A stretch of DNA of 64,000 nt from the NCBI RefSeq assembly GCF_030209755.1, contig NZ_JARVRH010000007.1, positions 62,001 through 126,000 on the forward strand, in the 5' to 3' direction. The DNA is from Arthrobacter sp. efr-133-TYG-118 (GTDB taxonomy: Bacteria; Actinomycetota; Actinomycetes; Actinomycetales; Micrococcaceae). The translations under genes were made by a program, and so were the position numbers. Shown here piece after piece: positions 17,898 through 26,724 of this stretch (the stretch's first letter is position 1; every line of letters starts with the position of its first letter). Under the pieces are notes generated by a model. The model had not been told where the DNA came from and searched no databases. It saw nothing but the letters and a program-made list of their open reading frames with translations.

Positions 17898-18758
17898 TTA
17901 GCTCGTAAGTTTCGCCCGCCGCACACGGGTAATGACGGTTGGGCAGGGCAGGGATCTGAGTACCGTGTGGGCGGTCGATCCCATGAGGAGGCGTTTGAAG
18001 CTGCCCTTTCCACGGCTTCCCAACACCAGCAACGTGGCGTTGGCGGCGGCATGCGTAAGTGCTTCCGCCGGTTCGTTGTTGGACACCAGAACCTGATGGA
18101 CAACCAGGTCGGGGTAGTTTTCAGCCAGACCGGCGACGGTCTCGGCCAGGACGATTCGTTCTTCCTCCAAGATGGTCTCAGCAACGTCGGCCGCCGGCAT
18201 GGCCCGCTGAATGAGAGGCGGCGCCGGGACTGCGTGAACCACAGTCAGCTCCTGGCCGTCCCTGTCAGCTTCGGCGGCCGCAAAGGAAACTGCCTGCGTT
18301 GATTCTTCGGAACCGTCAGCTCCGACCACGATGCCCCGGCGCTCCGTCATGTCCTGTTCCCCGACTACTGCCACCGGGCACAGTGCGACGGCAGCGATCT
18401 GCAATGCCCTGTCAGCTACCGGTCCCCCAGGCCAGTTGTGCCCGGTTCCGATGACAACCATCGAGGCTCCTTTGGACTGCTTCCTGAGCGCCTGCCCGGG
18501 GCTCCCGGCGAACAGCAAAGTTTTTACCTGGACCGACGGTTCCAATTCGCCAGCATGCGCTGCGGTCTTGCCCAACAGCTCGTTTGCTGCGGCCCTGATG
18601 ACCTCGCTGGAACCGACAGATTCATCGAGCCATCGACTGTCGACCGCGTGAACGAGCAGCACCGGGAGTTTCCGCCGTGCCGCCCGGTCCATGGCCCAAG
18701 CCAACGCGGCCCGGCTCGCCTTGGTGTCGACGACGCCGACAACGATTGGTTTCTTCAT
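17898..18758 (-). CDS. Tandem-domain universal stress protein
   Basis: This is a 286-residue protein with two UspA domains. The first (residues 1-140) has a degenerate nucleotide loop (VIGTGHNWPGG). The second keeps the ATP-binding pattern GSRGKG-x9-GST. It is a clear paralogue of the 287-residue USP at 51151, sharing the N-terminal pattern MK-PIVVG and AVD-RW. The frame is open to 18875, but the ATG at 18758 begins the fold and follows GGAGG. A perfect GGGNC-N4-GNCCC box is centred about 90 bp upstream. It probably acts in stress survival in the cytosol. Confidence 0.92.
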   Translation of the reverse strand: MKKPIVVGVVDTKASRAALAWAMDRAARRKLPVLLVHAVDSRWLDESVGSSEVIRAAANELLGKTAAHAGELEPSVQVKTLLFAGSPGQALRKQSKGASMVVIGTGHNWPGGPVADRALQIAAVALCPVAVVGEQDMTERRGIVVGADGSEESTQAVSFAAAEADRDGQELTVVHAVPAPPLIQRAMPAADVAETILEEERIVLAETVAGLAENYPDLVVHQVLVSNNEPAEALTHAAANATLLVLGSRGKGSFKRLLMGSTAHTVLRSLPCPTVITRVRRAKLTS

Positions 18759-18842
18759 GACTCTGTCCGCCTCCATGAAATGTGGCTCCCTCTTTCGGGA
18801 TGCTGTGCGCTCCATTGTCTGCTCGTTTGGCCACGCCCGGCA

Positions 18843-18856
18843 GGGCCGGAAGTCCC
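18843..18856. promoter_or_regulatory. DosR-like box upstream of USP
   Basis: GGGCCGGAAGTCCC fits GGGNC-N4-GNCCC, and its right half AGTCCC is identical to the mycobacterial DosR half-site. It lies 85 bp upstream of the USP start and on the far side of the gap from the DUF805 gene. Confidence 0.7.
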
Positions 18857-19023
18857 GCCGGCGAAGCTCTTGCAAGCGCCTAAAGTCACCAGGGATGGAA
18901 CACAGACCGACTCGCGGATCCTAGGTAGTCGGCACTAGTCCGATGCAGGGCTTTGTGCCCTGTTCTGACAGGCTGACTGGGTCTAGCATGCCGGTGTCGA
19001 ATAGTCTGCATGGAAGGGCTTGA

Positions 19024-19509
19024 ATGATGTCCAGCTATCAGCCTCAGAATCTTCCCCGAGGTGGAGTTCCGCTTGATCTGCCTTACTATGGCGCCCCGCC
19101 GATCGAGGCCGTCAAACGATTCTGGAAGAAGTACGCAACTTTCCAAGGGCGGGCGAGCCGCAGTGAGTATTGGTGGTGGTTCCTCGCCTCAGCCATCGTG
19201 TCAGGGGTCATCAATGCGGCCGGTGCGACAGGGAGCGGCAACACGAGCACCTCGACGGCTCTTGGGGGCCTGTGGTTCCTGGCAACGATCGTGCCTTCGC
19301 TCGCCTTGGCTGCACGGCGCCTGCACGATGCGAATCTCAGTGCGCTCTTCTTGTTGCTCGCCTTGATCCCGGTGCTCGGATGGATCGCGCTGCTCGTGTT
19401 TGTGCTCCTGCCGGCCAATCCCGGGGGTCAGCGCTTCGACCGACTGGTACAGGCATATCCGCCGCCTTATCCGCCGAACCCGCCGCAGCCGTATCCGCCT
19501 CAGGCTTGA
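19024..19509 (+). CDS. DUF805 membrane protein
   Basis: This is a 161-residue inner-membrane protein with the DUF805 hallmarks: F-x-GRASRSEYWWW near the first helix, AARRLHDANLS between helices, and LLPANPGGQRFD after the last. Three to four transmembrane segments are expected. The C-terminus is a Pro/Tyr-rich tail with repeated YPP units. The function of the family is unknown. Its last 10 bases overlap the end of the convergent MarR gene. Confidence 0.9.
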   Translation: MMSSYQPQNLPRGGVPLDLPYYGAPPIEAVKRFWKKYATFQGRASRSEYWWWFLASAIVSGVINAAGATGSGNTSTSTALGGLWFLATIVPSLALAARRLHDANLSALFLLLALIPVLGWIALLVFVLLPANPGGQRFDRLVQAYPPPYPPNPPQPYPPQA

Positions 19510-20003
19510 GGCTCAGGCAATCTCAGAGGAGGCTGGACTTCGGCTCGCGTGTGTTCCCACTCATCAAGGAGTCCCGGCAGCCGGGTCATGAGGAACCGGT
19601 AGAAGGCGCCCATCTCGTTCACCCTGGTCCTCGCCGCTGACCCCTCCGGGAGGCTTGAAGCAGTGGAGTCGGCGAGGTCTGCGAGGCGCTTGTACACGGG
19701 GTTCTGGCGTAGGGAGGCGACATACCACGCGTTGTCGGGGAGGGCGTAGCGGTCGCGTCGGCTGCCCGGTTGCGAGACCCGGTGCACGAAGCCGACGGTC
19801 TGCAGGTACCGCACGGCGCCGGAGACGGCTGCGGCGCTTGCGCCGAGCCTCTCGGAGAGCTCGGCCGCGGTCAGCCAGCCGTCGTCGGAGACCACAAGGG
19901 CCATGAGCGCGCGGGCAGGCATCTTGGGGAAGCCGGCGGCCGTGAGCACGGCCGCCGACGTCTCGGCGGCGTCGGGCATCCGGGCGGTGCCCGGGTCTGT
20001 CAT
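19500..20003 (-). CDS. MarR-family transcriptional regulator
   Basis: This is a 167-residue winged-helix regulator (GWLTAAELSERLGASAAAVS recognition region, wing QPGSRRDRYAL). It resembles the GbsR/MarR regulators that often accompany ABC-2 exporters. Its start overlaps the stop of the permease, so it is the last gene of an ABC-ATPase/permease/regulator operon that it probably autoregulates in response to an exported compound. Confidence 0.87.
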   Translation of the reverse strand: MTDPGTARMPDAAETSAAVLTAAGFPKMPARALMALVVSDDGWLTAAELSERLGASAAAVSGAVRYLQTVGFVHRVSQPGSRRDRYALPDNAWYVASLRQNPVYKRLADLADSTASSLPEGSAARTRVNEMGAFYRFLMTRLPGLLDEWEHTRAEVQPPLRLPEPQA

Positions 20004-21622
20004 GCTGTTCCCACCTCCCGACGGCGCACCGCCGCAAGCGCGAGCGCCGTGAGGACCGCGGCGATGGAGAGCATCCAGAAGCCGCCACTCCAGTCGGTCC
20101 CGGTGCTTGTGGTGACCGGGGTGTGGGTGAACGGCGAGAGGTCCCGGAGCTTCTGGTCAAGGCCGAGCATGCCGCCGTAGATTCCGAGGACGACGCCGAT
20201 GCCCAGGAGCGCCCACCCTGCAGGGATCGTGGCACGGGGCCAGACGACGAACACTGCGGCGGGCAGGGCGAGGTATATGAGTGCGGCGGGGAGCTGGTCG
20301 ACGGCGGTCTGCCACACGTCGCCGACGGCGCTTGAGGTGTCTCCGGACGCGACGAGGGAGAGCCACGCTCCGAGAGCCGTGAACGCCATAACGAGCACGA
20401 CCGAGACGGCGCCGAGGCCGATGAAGCTCCCGAGCCAGCGCATCCGGCTCACCGACTCGGCCACGACGGGCTCGGCGGTTCCGGCCACCTCCTCCTGACG
20501 GAGGCGGAGGACGGCCTGGAGACCGCACGCTGCGGCAAGGATTCCGGCTACTTCGAACAGCGCCGCCACGAGGAGCTGGGTCATTGATGTGCCCTGTGCC
20601 TCGATCATGCCGCGGAGCACGGCCGTGATTTGGGGGTTGGAGGTGATCGAGGACTGTATCGCGGACCCGAGAGAGCCCGTGAGGAGTCCCGTCGCGAGGC
20701 CACCGATGCACCAGCCGATGATTGCGCCCTGCTGGAGGCGCAGCGCGAGCGAGAAGCTCCCGCGCAGCCAGGGCCTGGCGTCGGCGCGTCCGGATCGTCC
20801 GGCGAACACGCTCGCGCCGACGTCCCGGCGCGCCATGATAGCAACGACGATGGCGGTGCACGCGACCCCGAGCGCGAGTGGCAGGAGCAGCGGCCACCAC
20901 CGGTTGCCCGTGTAGGCGAAAGTCTGCTGGCCCCAGCCGATGGGGGAGATCCAGCTCGGCCATGCGGCCGTCATGGTCGTCCCATCAGGACCGACCTGTC
21001 CGGTCGCGTCCCCGAAGCCGCGCAGCAGGTACCCGACCATCACGAGCGCCGAGGAGATGCCGTTGGCCCCGCGCGAGGTGCTGAAGAACTCGGAGGCCAA
21101 CAGGCCCACGCCGAGGAAGGCGAAGCCCACCGCACCCGTCGCGAAGCCAGCTACGAGCGAGCCGGCCGGGTCAAGCCCTCCGGCCATGAAGCCGAGCGCT
21201 GTCGCGATGGATACGAGTATGTTGACCACGGCGCCGTGAAGCACTGTCGCCCCGAGCGGAGCCCAGCGCCCGGCGGCCGTCGCTGCGATCATCTCGCCCC
21301 GGCCCGACTCCTCTTCCGCCCGGGTGTGGCGGACGGCCAAGAACGTGTTCATGAGTCCGGCAAGGACGCCCAGGAACGCGAAGATCTCGAAGAAGGTGAA
21401 CGAATCGAGTCCCGGACCGCGGGGGAGGCCGCGCAGCAAGAGGATCGCAGGCGCCGCAGTCGCGAGCTGCAGCACCTGGGCGCGCGTCGCGTCGTCGCCG
21501 AAGGTCTTCGCTATGGCCGCGACGGCGAACAACGCGAGCATTCCGATCGAGAGGACCCAAACAGTCACCTGCCAGCGGTCCCGGCGCAACCGCTGCCGGT
21601 AAAGGATCCACAGCGCGCCCAT
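20000..21622 (-). CDS. ABC-2 type exporter permease (polyketide/drug exporter type)
   Basis: This 540-residue membrane protein has about 12 predicted helices in two homologous halves, the layout of actinobacterial tetronasin/polyketide antibiotic exporters. The ATG at 21622 lies one base before the stop of the ATPase gene; the frame is open further upstream but would overlap that gene entirely. Its stop overlaps the MarR start. It forms the membrane part of an exporter of a drug or secondary metabolite. Confidence 0.88.
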   Translation of the reverse strand: MGALWILYRQRLRRDRWQVTVWVLSIGMLALFAVAAIAKTFGDDATRAQVLQLATAAPAILLLRGLPRGPGLDSFTFFEIFAFLGVLAGLMNTFLAVRHTRAEEESGRGEMIAATAAGRWAPLGATVLHGAVVNILVSIATALGFMAGGLDPAGSLVAGFATGAVGFAFLGVGLLASEFFSTSRGANGISSALVMVGYLLRGFGDATGQVGPDGTTMTAAWPSWISPIGWGQQTFAYTGNRWWPLLLPLALGVACTAIVVAIMARRDVGASVFAGRSGRADARPWLRGSFSLALRLQQGAIIGWCIGGLATGLLTGSLGSAIQSSITSNPQITAVLRGMIEAQGTSMTQLLVAALFEVAGILAAACGLQAVLRLRQEEVAGTAEPVVAESVSRMRWLGSFIGLGAVSVVLVMAFTALGAWLSLVASGDTSSAVGDVWQTAVDQLPAALIYLALPAAVFVVWPRATIPAGWALLGIGVVLGIYGGMLGLDQKLRDLSPFTHTPVTTSTGTDWSGGFWMLSIAAVLTALALAAVRRREVGTA

Positions 21623-21623
21623 C

Positions 21624-22607
21624 TCAGGCTCCCGCCGGAGCGGCGCGGTGGCGCCGATGGTGGGTGCCGCCGTCGTCCTCTTCCTGACGGGCAGGCGGGG
21701 TGACTGTGTCGCCGTAGTGGCGCAGGAAGAGCTCTTCGAGCGACGGCGGCGCGACGAGCAGGCCTTTGACCCTGAGGCTGCCCAGAAGTGGCAGGACCTC
21801 GTGGACGCGATCGGAATCGGCGCCGAACTTGACGCGCCCGTCGGCCACGGTGAGGTCGTGGACCTGCGACAGCGTGTCCAGCGCGTGGGTGTCCACACTG
21901 TCCTGGGCGAACGAGATTTCCGTGCGGGTGAGGTGGCGCAGTGCGTCGAGCGTGCCGCCGTCAACGATCCGGCCGGCGCGGATGATGCTCACGCGGTCGG
22001 CGAGCTGTTCGACTTCGGAGAGGATATGGCTCGAGAGCAGTACTGTGACGCCGTTCTCGTGCGCGATCCGCCTTATCTCGCGCGTGAAGACGGCCTCCAT
22101 GAGCGGGTCAAGGCCGCTGGTGGGCTCGTCAAGGAGATACAGCTCGGCGTCCATGACGAGGGCGGAGATGAGCGCCACCTTCTGGCGGTTTCCCTTTGAG
22201 TAGGCGCGGCCCTTCTTGCTCGGGTCGAAGTCGAAGAGTTCGCAGAGGTGATGCTTGCGCTCCTTGTAGGTGGCTTGGTCTACACCGCCGTCGCGGAGGC
22301 GGGAGAGCAAGTCGATAGCCTCGCCGCCCGAGAGATTGGGCCAGAGGCTCACGTCGCCCGGGATGCTCGCGACGCGGCGGTGGAGTTCGACGGCGTCCGC
22401 CCACGGATGCATGCCTAGGACCGTCGCGCTGCCCGACGACGCGCGGGCTAGACCGAGAAGGATACGCAGCGTGGTGGTCTTCCCTGCGCCGTTTGGCCCG
22501 AGGAAGCCGTGGATCTCACCCTCGTGGACCTCAAGGTCGAGGCCGTCGAGCGCCTTAACCCGCCCGAAGTTCTTGTGCAAGTCGACAGTCTGGATGACAG
22601 TGTCCAT
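21624..22607 (-). CDS. ABC transporter ATP-binding protein (exporter type)
   Basis: This ATPase of about 327 residues has Walker A GPNGAGKTT, a Q-loop region, Walker B LYLLDEPTSGLD, and an atypical signature YSKGNRQK in place of LSGGQ, which is common in antibiotic exporters. An in-frame ATG at 22619 adds four residues. Neither start has a clear Shine-Dalgarno sequence, so the transcript may be leaderless. It heads the operon with the permease and MarR genes. Confidence 0.92.
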   Translation of the reverse strand: MDTVIQTVDLHKNFGRVKALDGLDLEVHEGEIHGFLGPNGAGKTTTLRILLGLARASSGSATVLGMHPWADAVELHRRVASIPGDVSLWPNLSGGEAIDLLSRLRDGGVDQATYKERKHHLCELFDFDPSKKGRAYSKGNRQKVALISALVMDAELYLLDEPTSGLDPLMEAVFTREIRRIAHENGVTVLLSSHILSEVEQLADRVSIIRAGRIVDGGTLDALRHLTRTEISFAQDSVDTHALDTLSQVHDLTVADGRVKFGADSDRVHEVLPLLGSLRVKGLLVAPPSLEELFLRHYGDTVTPPARQEEDDGGTHHRRHRAAPAGA

Positions 22608-22797
22608 GACGACAAACATACGTAGTTTTCACAAATTTTTGAATGACCGAAAGGCCCTTGTGTACCAGCGCGGTTCGTGCTCATGCGTTCCGTATTTCTA
22701 CACAGCTTCTATACAGGAAACGCTTAGCCGGGGCCAACTCTGGCAGTCCTAAAATTAACCCAGAGACGTCGGTCAAGCACCAGCAAAGGAGGCTGCC

Positions 22798-23082
22798 ATG
22801 AACTCCAGGGAAAGCGGCCACAGGATCGCCCGTCAAGTGACATCGTGGGTGGGGGCCGCGAGCGCGGCGGGCGCCGTGGTAGTGGGAGTGGCAGTCTCGG
22901 CTCCAGCCGCGGCGGGCAATGCCTCTTCCGGTGACACGTCGTCCGGAAACACGTCTCCCGGCAATACGGGGCAGTCGACTTCTCCGAACTATGGCTCGCG
23001 CCACCACTACTCATCCACGTCGCCGGTGCAACCCCTCGGGCCGGGATCAACGGCCCCGCAGGGCCAAACGTCAGGATCCTGA
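22798..23082 (+). CDS. Small exported or membrane-anchored protein of the flavin locus
   Basis: This 94-residue protein has one hydrophobic segment (about residues 17-39, rich in Ala/Val/Gly) followed by a low-complexity Ser/Gly/Thr/Pro/Asn tail. A strong AAAGGAGG site precedes the ATG. It ends on the start of the ApbE gene, so it heads the flavin electron-transfer operon. I recognise no family. It may be a membrane-anchored partner or spacer protein for the extracytoplasmic flavoproteins. Confidence 0.65.
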   Translation: MNSRESGHRIARQVTSWVGAASAAGAVVVGVAVSAPAAAGNASSGDTSSGNTSPGNTGQSTSPNYGSRHHYSSTSPVQPLGPGSTAPQGQTSGS

Positions 23083-24017
23083 TGGTAACGGCGGCGCGAC
23101 GCTGGGAGCTATGGAGCACCGAGGCAGGCGTCATCGTCACCGAACCATCGATGCTCGACCAAGCCGTCAGTCTAAGCAAAGCCGTATGCCACGATGTTGA
23201 GATGGCGTGCAGCCGTTTCCGCGATGATTCGGAGGTCATGATCCTCAGGAGTCAACTAGCCGGCGGCCGGGAGATCAGCGATGTGCTCGCGGCCATTGTC
23301 CGCAGCGCACTGGCTGCTGCGGAAATGACCGACGGGGATGTGGACCCGACGCTGGGGAGCGTGCTGCTTGGCCTCGGGTATGACCGCGATTTCGCTCTTC
23401 TCGATGTGCCCCACAGCCCGGGGCCGGAGGCACAAGGATCGATTGGTGTGACAACAGTGGCCGAGGCGTGGACCCGGATAGGACTCGCCGGAAACACCTT
23501 GAAAGTGCCCAAAAGCCTCTTGCTCGACTTTGGTGCAATCGGCAAAGCTTTGGCGGCCGACTGGGCCGCGCACCGGATTTCGTCAACACTTGGATGCGGT
23601 TCGATGGTGAGTCTTGGGGGCGACATTGCCACAGCGGGGAAGGCGCCCCCGGAGGGGTGGGTGGTGCTGGTCCAGGATTTGCCGGGCGATCCTTCCGGGT
23701 GCGTCCGTCTGAGCTCCGGCTACGCGTTGGCGACGTCGAGCACGCAGAAACGCCGGTGGAACCATTCCGGCCGGCAAGTCCAACACATCATCGACCCGCA
23801 CACCGGATTGCCGGCGGAAGCCGTCTGGCGGACGGTCACGGTGGCGGCGAAGAGCTGCGTGGAGGCCAATACTATCTCTACGGCATGCGTGGTGCGTGGG
23901 CGCCGGGCGCCGTCGTGGTTGAGGGAACTAGGTGTGCCTGCCCGCCTGGTTGACAGTGCAGGCAGAGTATCCGCTTTCGGTAGCTGGCCTCCGGATGAGA
24001 TGACGAGTCCATCATGA
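23082..24017 (+). CDS. apbE: FAD:protein FMN transferase (ApbE-like)
   Basis: This 311-residue enzyme covalently attaches FMN from FAD to Thr in flavinylation motifs of exported proteins. Family motifs present: SRF (44-46), DPTLG (88-92), LDFGAIGKA (148-156), SLGGDI (177-182) and HIIDPHTG (235-242). It lacks an obvious signal peptide, as in many actinobacterial members. Its probable client is the FMN-binding protein encoded at 29488. It overlaps both neighbours by a few bases. Confidence 0.92.
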   Translation: MVTAARRWELWSTEAGVIVTEPSMLDQAVSLSKAVCHDVEMACSRFRDDSEVMILRSQLAGGREISDVLAAIVRSALAAAEMTDGDVDPTLGSVLLGLGYDRDFALLDVPHSPGPEAQGSIGVTTVAEAWTRIGLAGNTLKVPKSLLLDFGAIGKALAADWAAHRISSTLGCGSMVSLGGDIATAGKAPPEGWVVLVQDLPGDPSGCVRLSSGYALATSSTQKRRWNHSGRQVQHIIDPHTGLPAEAVWRTVTVAAKSCVEANTISTACVVRGRRAPSWLRELGVPARLVDSAGRVSAFGSWPPDEMTSPS

Positions 24018-24583
24018 ACTCGGTATTCGATCAGGCTCTTTGGGCGGTAGGCCGTGGGTCCGGTGTGGTGGCCATCGTGCTCCTGACCCTTTCCGTCCTG
24101 CTGGGAATTGGCGGCCGGTCCGGGCGGGCTGTCTTCGGGATGCCGCGTTTTGCCGTCACGCTGGTGCACCGCAATGTCTCACTCTTTTCGCTCCTGTTTG
24201 TCGTGGTCCATGTTGTGTCCTTATTCCTTGATCCGTTTGCCCAACTGAGGCTGGTCGATTTCTTCATTCCCTTCCTGGGCGCATTCAAGCCCTTCTGGCT
24301 CGGACTTGGGACGATAGCCTTCGATCTCCTTGTTGTCGTGACCATCACCGCTTTGCTGCGCAACAGGATCGGTCCCAGGATGTTCAAAGCCGTGCACTGG
24401 CTGGTCTACGCGATGTGGCCCGTGTCGGTGCTTCATGCCATAGGAAATGGCACCAACGGTCGTGAGCCCTGGTTCCTCGTCCTTGCGGTGTTCTGCGTGA
24501 TGGCAGTTGGAGGAGCCATAGCGTGGAGGCTGCACGAGGACTTTGTCGAATATCGGAACGTGCGCCGCCAGGAAACCCGTTGA
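24014..24583 (+). CDS. Ferric-reductase-like transmembrane heme protein
   Basis: This 189-residue membrane protein has about five to six helices of the ferric-reductase/MsrQ type. His residues sit on adjacent helices (LVHRNVS, VVHVVS, AVHWLVY, VLHAIGN) and could bind two hemes. It lacks a flavin-binding domain and so would need a separate electron donor such as the NuoF-like protein next door. The start overlaps the ApbE stop (ATGA). Confidence 0.88.
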   Translation: MNSVFDQALWAVGRGSGVVAIVLLTLSVLLGIGGRSGRAVFGMPRFAVTLVHRNVSLFSLLFVVVHVVSLFLDPFAQLRLVDFFIPFLGAFKPFWLGLGTIAFDLLVVVTITALLRNRIGPRMFKAVHWLVYAMWPVSVLHAIGNGTNGREPWFLVLAVFCVMAVGGAIAWRLHEDFVEYRNVRRQETR

Positions 24584-25803
24584 CAACGGATCAGAGCACC
24601 GTCAGCATCCGGGACCATGTTGCCGGTCCAGCCGGTACAACGCGATTGTTCGCCGCGGGTTCAGCTGATTTCGGCAGCCACCAGGCAGCCTTTGGTCCGC
24701 TCCCGGCAATGGACCGGGCGCGGCTGATTGACGAACTGTTGCAGTCCGGGCTCGATGGTCGCGGCGGGGCTGGATTTGCGGCCTGGCAAAAGTTGGCGTC
24801 GGTCCCCGCGGATGGACGGCGGCCGGTCGTCGTCGCCAATGGTGCAGAAGGTGAACCGCTGAGCCAGAAGGACGCCGCCCTGCTGCACAACGCCCCCCAT
24901 TTGGTGATCGACGGCATCCTGATCGCCGGCCGGAGCCTTGGCGCCAAGGAGCTGCACTTGTTTGCCGGCGCGGAGCAGCTAGCTCCCGTCGCCCGCGCCC
25001 TCAAGGAGCGCGGGGAGGTGCGCATACGCCTGCACGAAGCGCCCGATACGTTTATCTCGGGAGAAGCAACGGCAGTGGTCAGCGCTATTTCCGGCAGCTT
25101 GGCTGTTCCGGGGGACCGAACAAAGCGGTTGACCAACAGCGGCCTGAATGGGCGGCCGACGCTGGTGCACAACGTGGAGACACTGGCTCACCTGGCACTG
25201 ATCTCCCGCTTCGGTCCTGCCTGGTTCCGCAGCGTTGGAACCGGTTCCTCGCCAGGGTCCAGGCTCATCACCCTGTCCGGGAACACGGCCGGACCAAGGG
25301 TCTACGAGATCCCGACCGGTGTGCGCCTGACGGAGATCCTCGTGAGTACCGGCGTCGATCTGCATTCTGTCCGGGCAGCCCTCGTGGGTGGATACCACGG
25401 CACGTGGCTCGCCGTGGACCAGCTCGATGCACGGTTCTCAAAGGAAGGGTTGGCCCCGGTGGGTGCCCGGACCGGTGCTGGAATCATTATGACGCTGGGG
25501 TCCGGGTCCTGTGGCCTCGCAGCTACTGCGGACATTCTGGCCTACCTGGCGGGCCAGTCAGCGCGCCAGTGTGGTCCCTGCATCAATGGCCTACCTGCCA
25601 TCGCGAGCGTGTTTGCGCGTCTGGCTTACGGAGACACCAACGGGAAACTTCCACAGGAGATCAGCCGGCTCGCCGCGTTGGTAACCGGCCGGGGTAGCTG
25701 CGCCCATCCGGACGGGACAGCCCGGCTTGCCCTCAGCGCCCTGGCGGCTTTTGCCTCCGACGTCGACGCACACCTGCGAGGGCGATGCGAGGTGCTGCGA
25801 TGA
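24580..25803 (+). CDS. NuoF-like NADH:acceptor oxidoreductase subunit
   Basis: This 407-residue protein has the FMN/NADH-binding fold of complex I 51-kDa subunits (GRGGAGF 60-66, NGAEGEP 87-93), an SLBB-like middle, and an Fe-S tail. Only three of the four N3-cluster cysteines remain (Cys331, Cys334, Cys374); the first is replaced by Ala328. The TTG start overlaps the previous stop and follows AGGAAA. An upstream ATG at 24523 would lie inside the neighbouring gene and is rejected. It probably passes electrons from NADH to the ferredoxin or the membrane heme protein. Confidence 0.85.
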   Translation: MTTDQSTVSIRDHVAGPAGTTRLFAAGSADFGSHQAAFGPLPAMDRARLIDELLQSGLDGRGGAGFAAWQKLASVPADGRRPVVVANGAEGEPLSQKDAALLHNAPHLVIDGILIAGRSLGAKELHLFAGAEQLAPVARALKERGEVRIRLHEAPDTFISGEATAVVSAISGSLAVPGDRTKRLTNSGLNGRPTLVHNVETLAHLALISRFGPAWFRSVGTGSSPGSRLITLSGNTAGPRVYEIPTGVRLTEILVSTGVDLHSVRAALVGGYHGTWLAVDQLDARFSKEGLAPVGARTGAGIIMTLGSGSCGLAATADILAYLAGQSARQCGPCINGLPAIASVFARLAYGDTNGKLPQEISRLAALVTGRGSCAHPDGTARLALSALAAFASDVDAHLRGRCEVLR

Positions 25804-26015
25804 CCGAGCGAAAGGTGACAATGCACATCGACTGGACCCGTTGCGACGGCCGGGGTCTTTGTGTCGAACTGCTTCCAGAGCTGCTCACTCGCGATGATTG
25901 GGGCTACCCGGTGGGCCGTGGTGGGTCCGAGATCGCGATCCCTCAGAACCTCGAATACGCCGCACAGGACGCGGCAGCGCTTTGCCCTACGCAGGCGCTT
26001 AGACTGCACAAATGA
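25800..26015 (+). CDS. Single-cluster ferredoxin (3-Cys type)
   Basis: This is a 71-residue acidic ferredoxin with Cys15, Cys21 and Cys62-Pro, the spacing of actinobacterial [3Fe-4S] or labile [4Fe-4S] ferredoxins that serve P450s and related oxidoreductases. The ATG overlaps the NuoF-like stop (ATGA), which supports the two as redox partners. A start five codons upstream is possible but less likely. Confidence 0.88.
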   Translation: MTERKVTMHIDWTRCDGRGLCVELLPELLTRDDWGYPVGRGGSEIAIPQNLEYAAQDAAALCPTQALRLHK

Positions 26016-26052
26016 CGCCGTTGGCCCCAGCTCCGACGCCTATACTCCGACT

Positions 26053-26724
26053 ATGAATGAGATGAAGCCGCGCGTTCTTTTGGTCGAGGACGACGCGCAG
26101 CTTCGCGCGATGCTGGAAGAGTTGCTGCTTGGCGAAGGCTACGAAGTGTCCAGCGCCCCGGACGGACAAAAGGGCCTCCACCTTGCCCTGACCGAGGAAT
26201 TCGACGTCCTGGTTCTGGACCGGGGCCTTCCGGTTATGGACGGGTTGAACCTGTTGACGAAACTGCGCAGGGAAGGCGTCGAGACTGCAGCCCTCATTCT
26301 CTCCGCATTGGGCAATCCTGCAGACAGGGTCGAGGGGCTCGACGCCGGTGCGGAGGACTACCTGTCGAAGCCGTTCGACGTCGAGGAACTTCTGGCCCGG
26401 CTGCGTGCCTTACGACGCCGGCATATCGCCACCGCGACGACCCTGCGGATCAGCGGTGGTCATTTTGACCTCGAAGCGCGCAGCGTGACCCGCTCTGATG
26501 GTTCCGTCGTGGTGCTGTCCGAACGGGAAAGCGCCCTTCTGGAGGAACTGGCACGCTGGCCGAACCGGGTATTCGGGCGTGGCGAGATCCTTGAATACGT
26601 CTTCCCGAACGCCGAGGAGGCAGGGGTGGTCGATACGTATGTCCATTACCTCCGGCGGAAGCTGGGACGGGGGAGCGTGCGGACGGTTCATGGCGTCGGC
26701 TACAGGATCGGCACGCTCGCATGA
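26053..26724 (+). CDS. OmpR/PhoP-family response regulator
   Basis: This 223-residue regulator has a receiver domain with phosphoacceptor Asp56 (LVLDRGLP) and conserved Lys106 (LSKPF), then a winged-helix domain ending in VDTYVHYLRRKLG and VHGVGYRIG. It overlaps the following kinase gene (ATGA) and lies 37 bp after the ferredoxin gene. Its position inside the flavin locus suggests it controls these genes in response to a redox or envelope cue. Confidence 0.93.
   Translation: MNEMKPRVLLVEDDAQLRAMLEELLLGEGYEVSSAPDGQKGLHLALTEEFDVLVLDRGLPVMDGLNLLTKLRREGVETAALILSALGNPADRVEGLDAGAEDYLSKPFDVEELLARLRALRRRHIATATTLRISGGHFDLEARSVTRSDGSVVVLSERESALLEELARWPNRVFGRGEILEYVFPNAEEAGVVDTYVHYLRRKLGRGSVRTVHGVGYRIGTLA

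Noticed and set aside
18948..18960. GGGCTTTGTGCCC near the DUF805 gene as a DosR-like box
   Set aside because: It is 13 bp and lacks the conserved C at position 5; the perfect box at 18843 explains the USP promoter better.
22678..22730. Imperfect GCGTTCC / GGAAACGC inverted repeat upstream of the small flavin-locus protein
   Set aside because: Arms do not match exactly and the spacing is long; not enough to call an operator.
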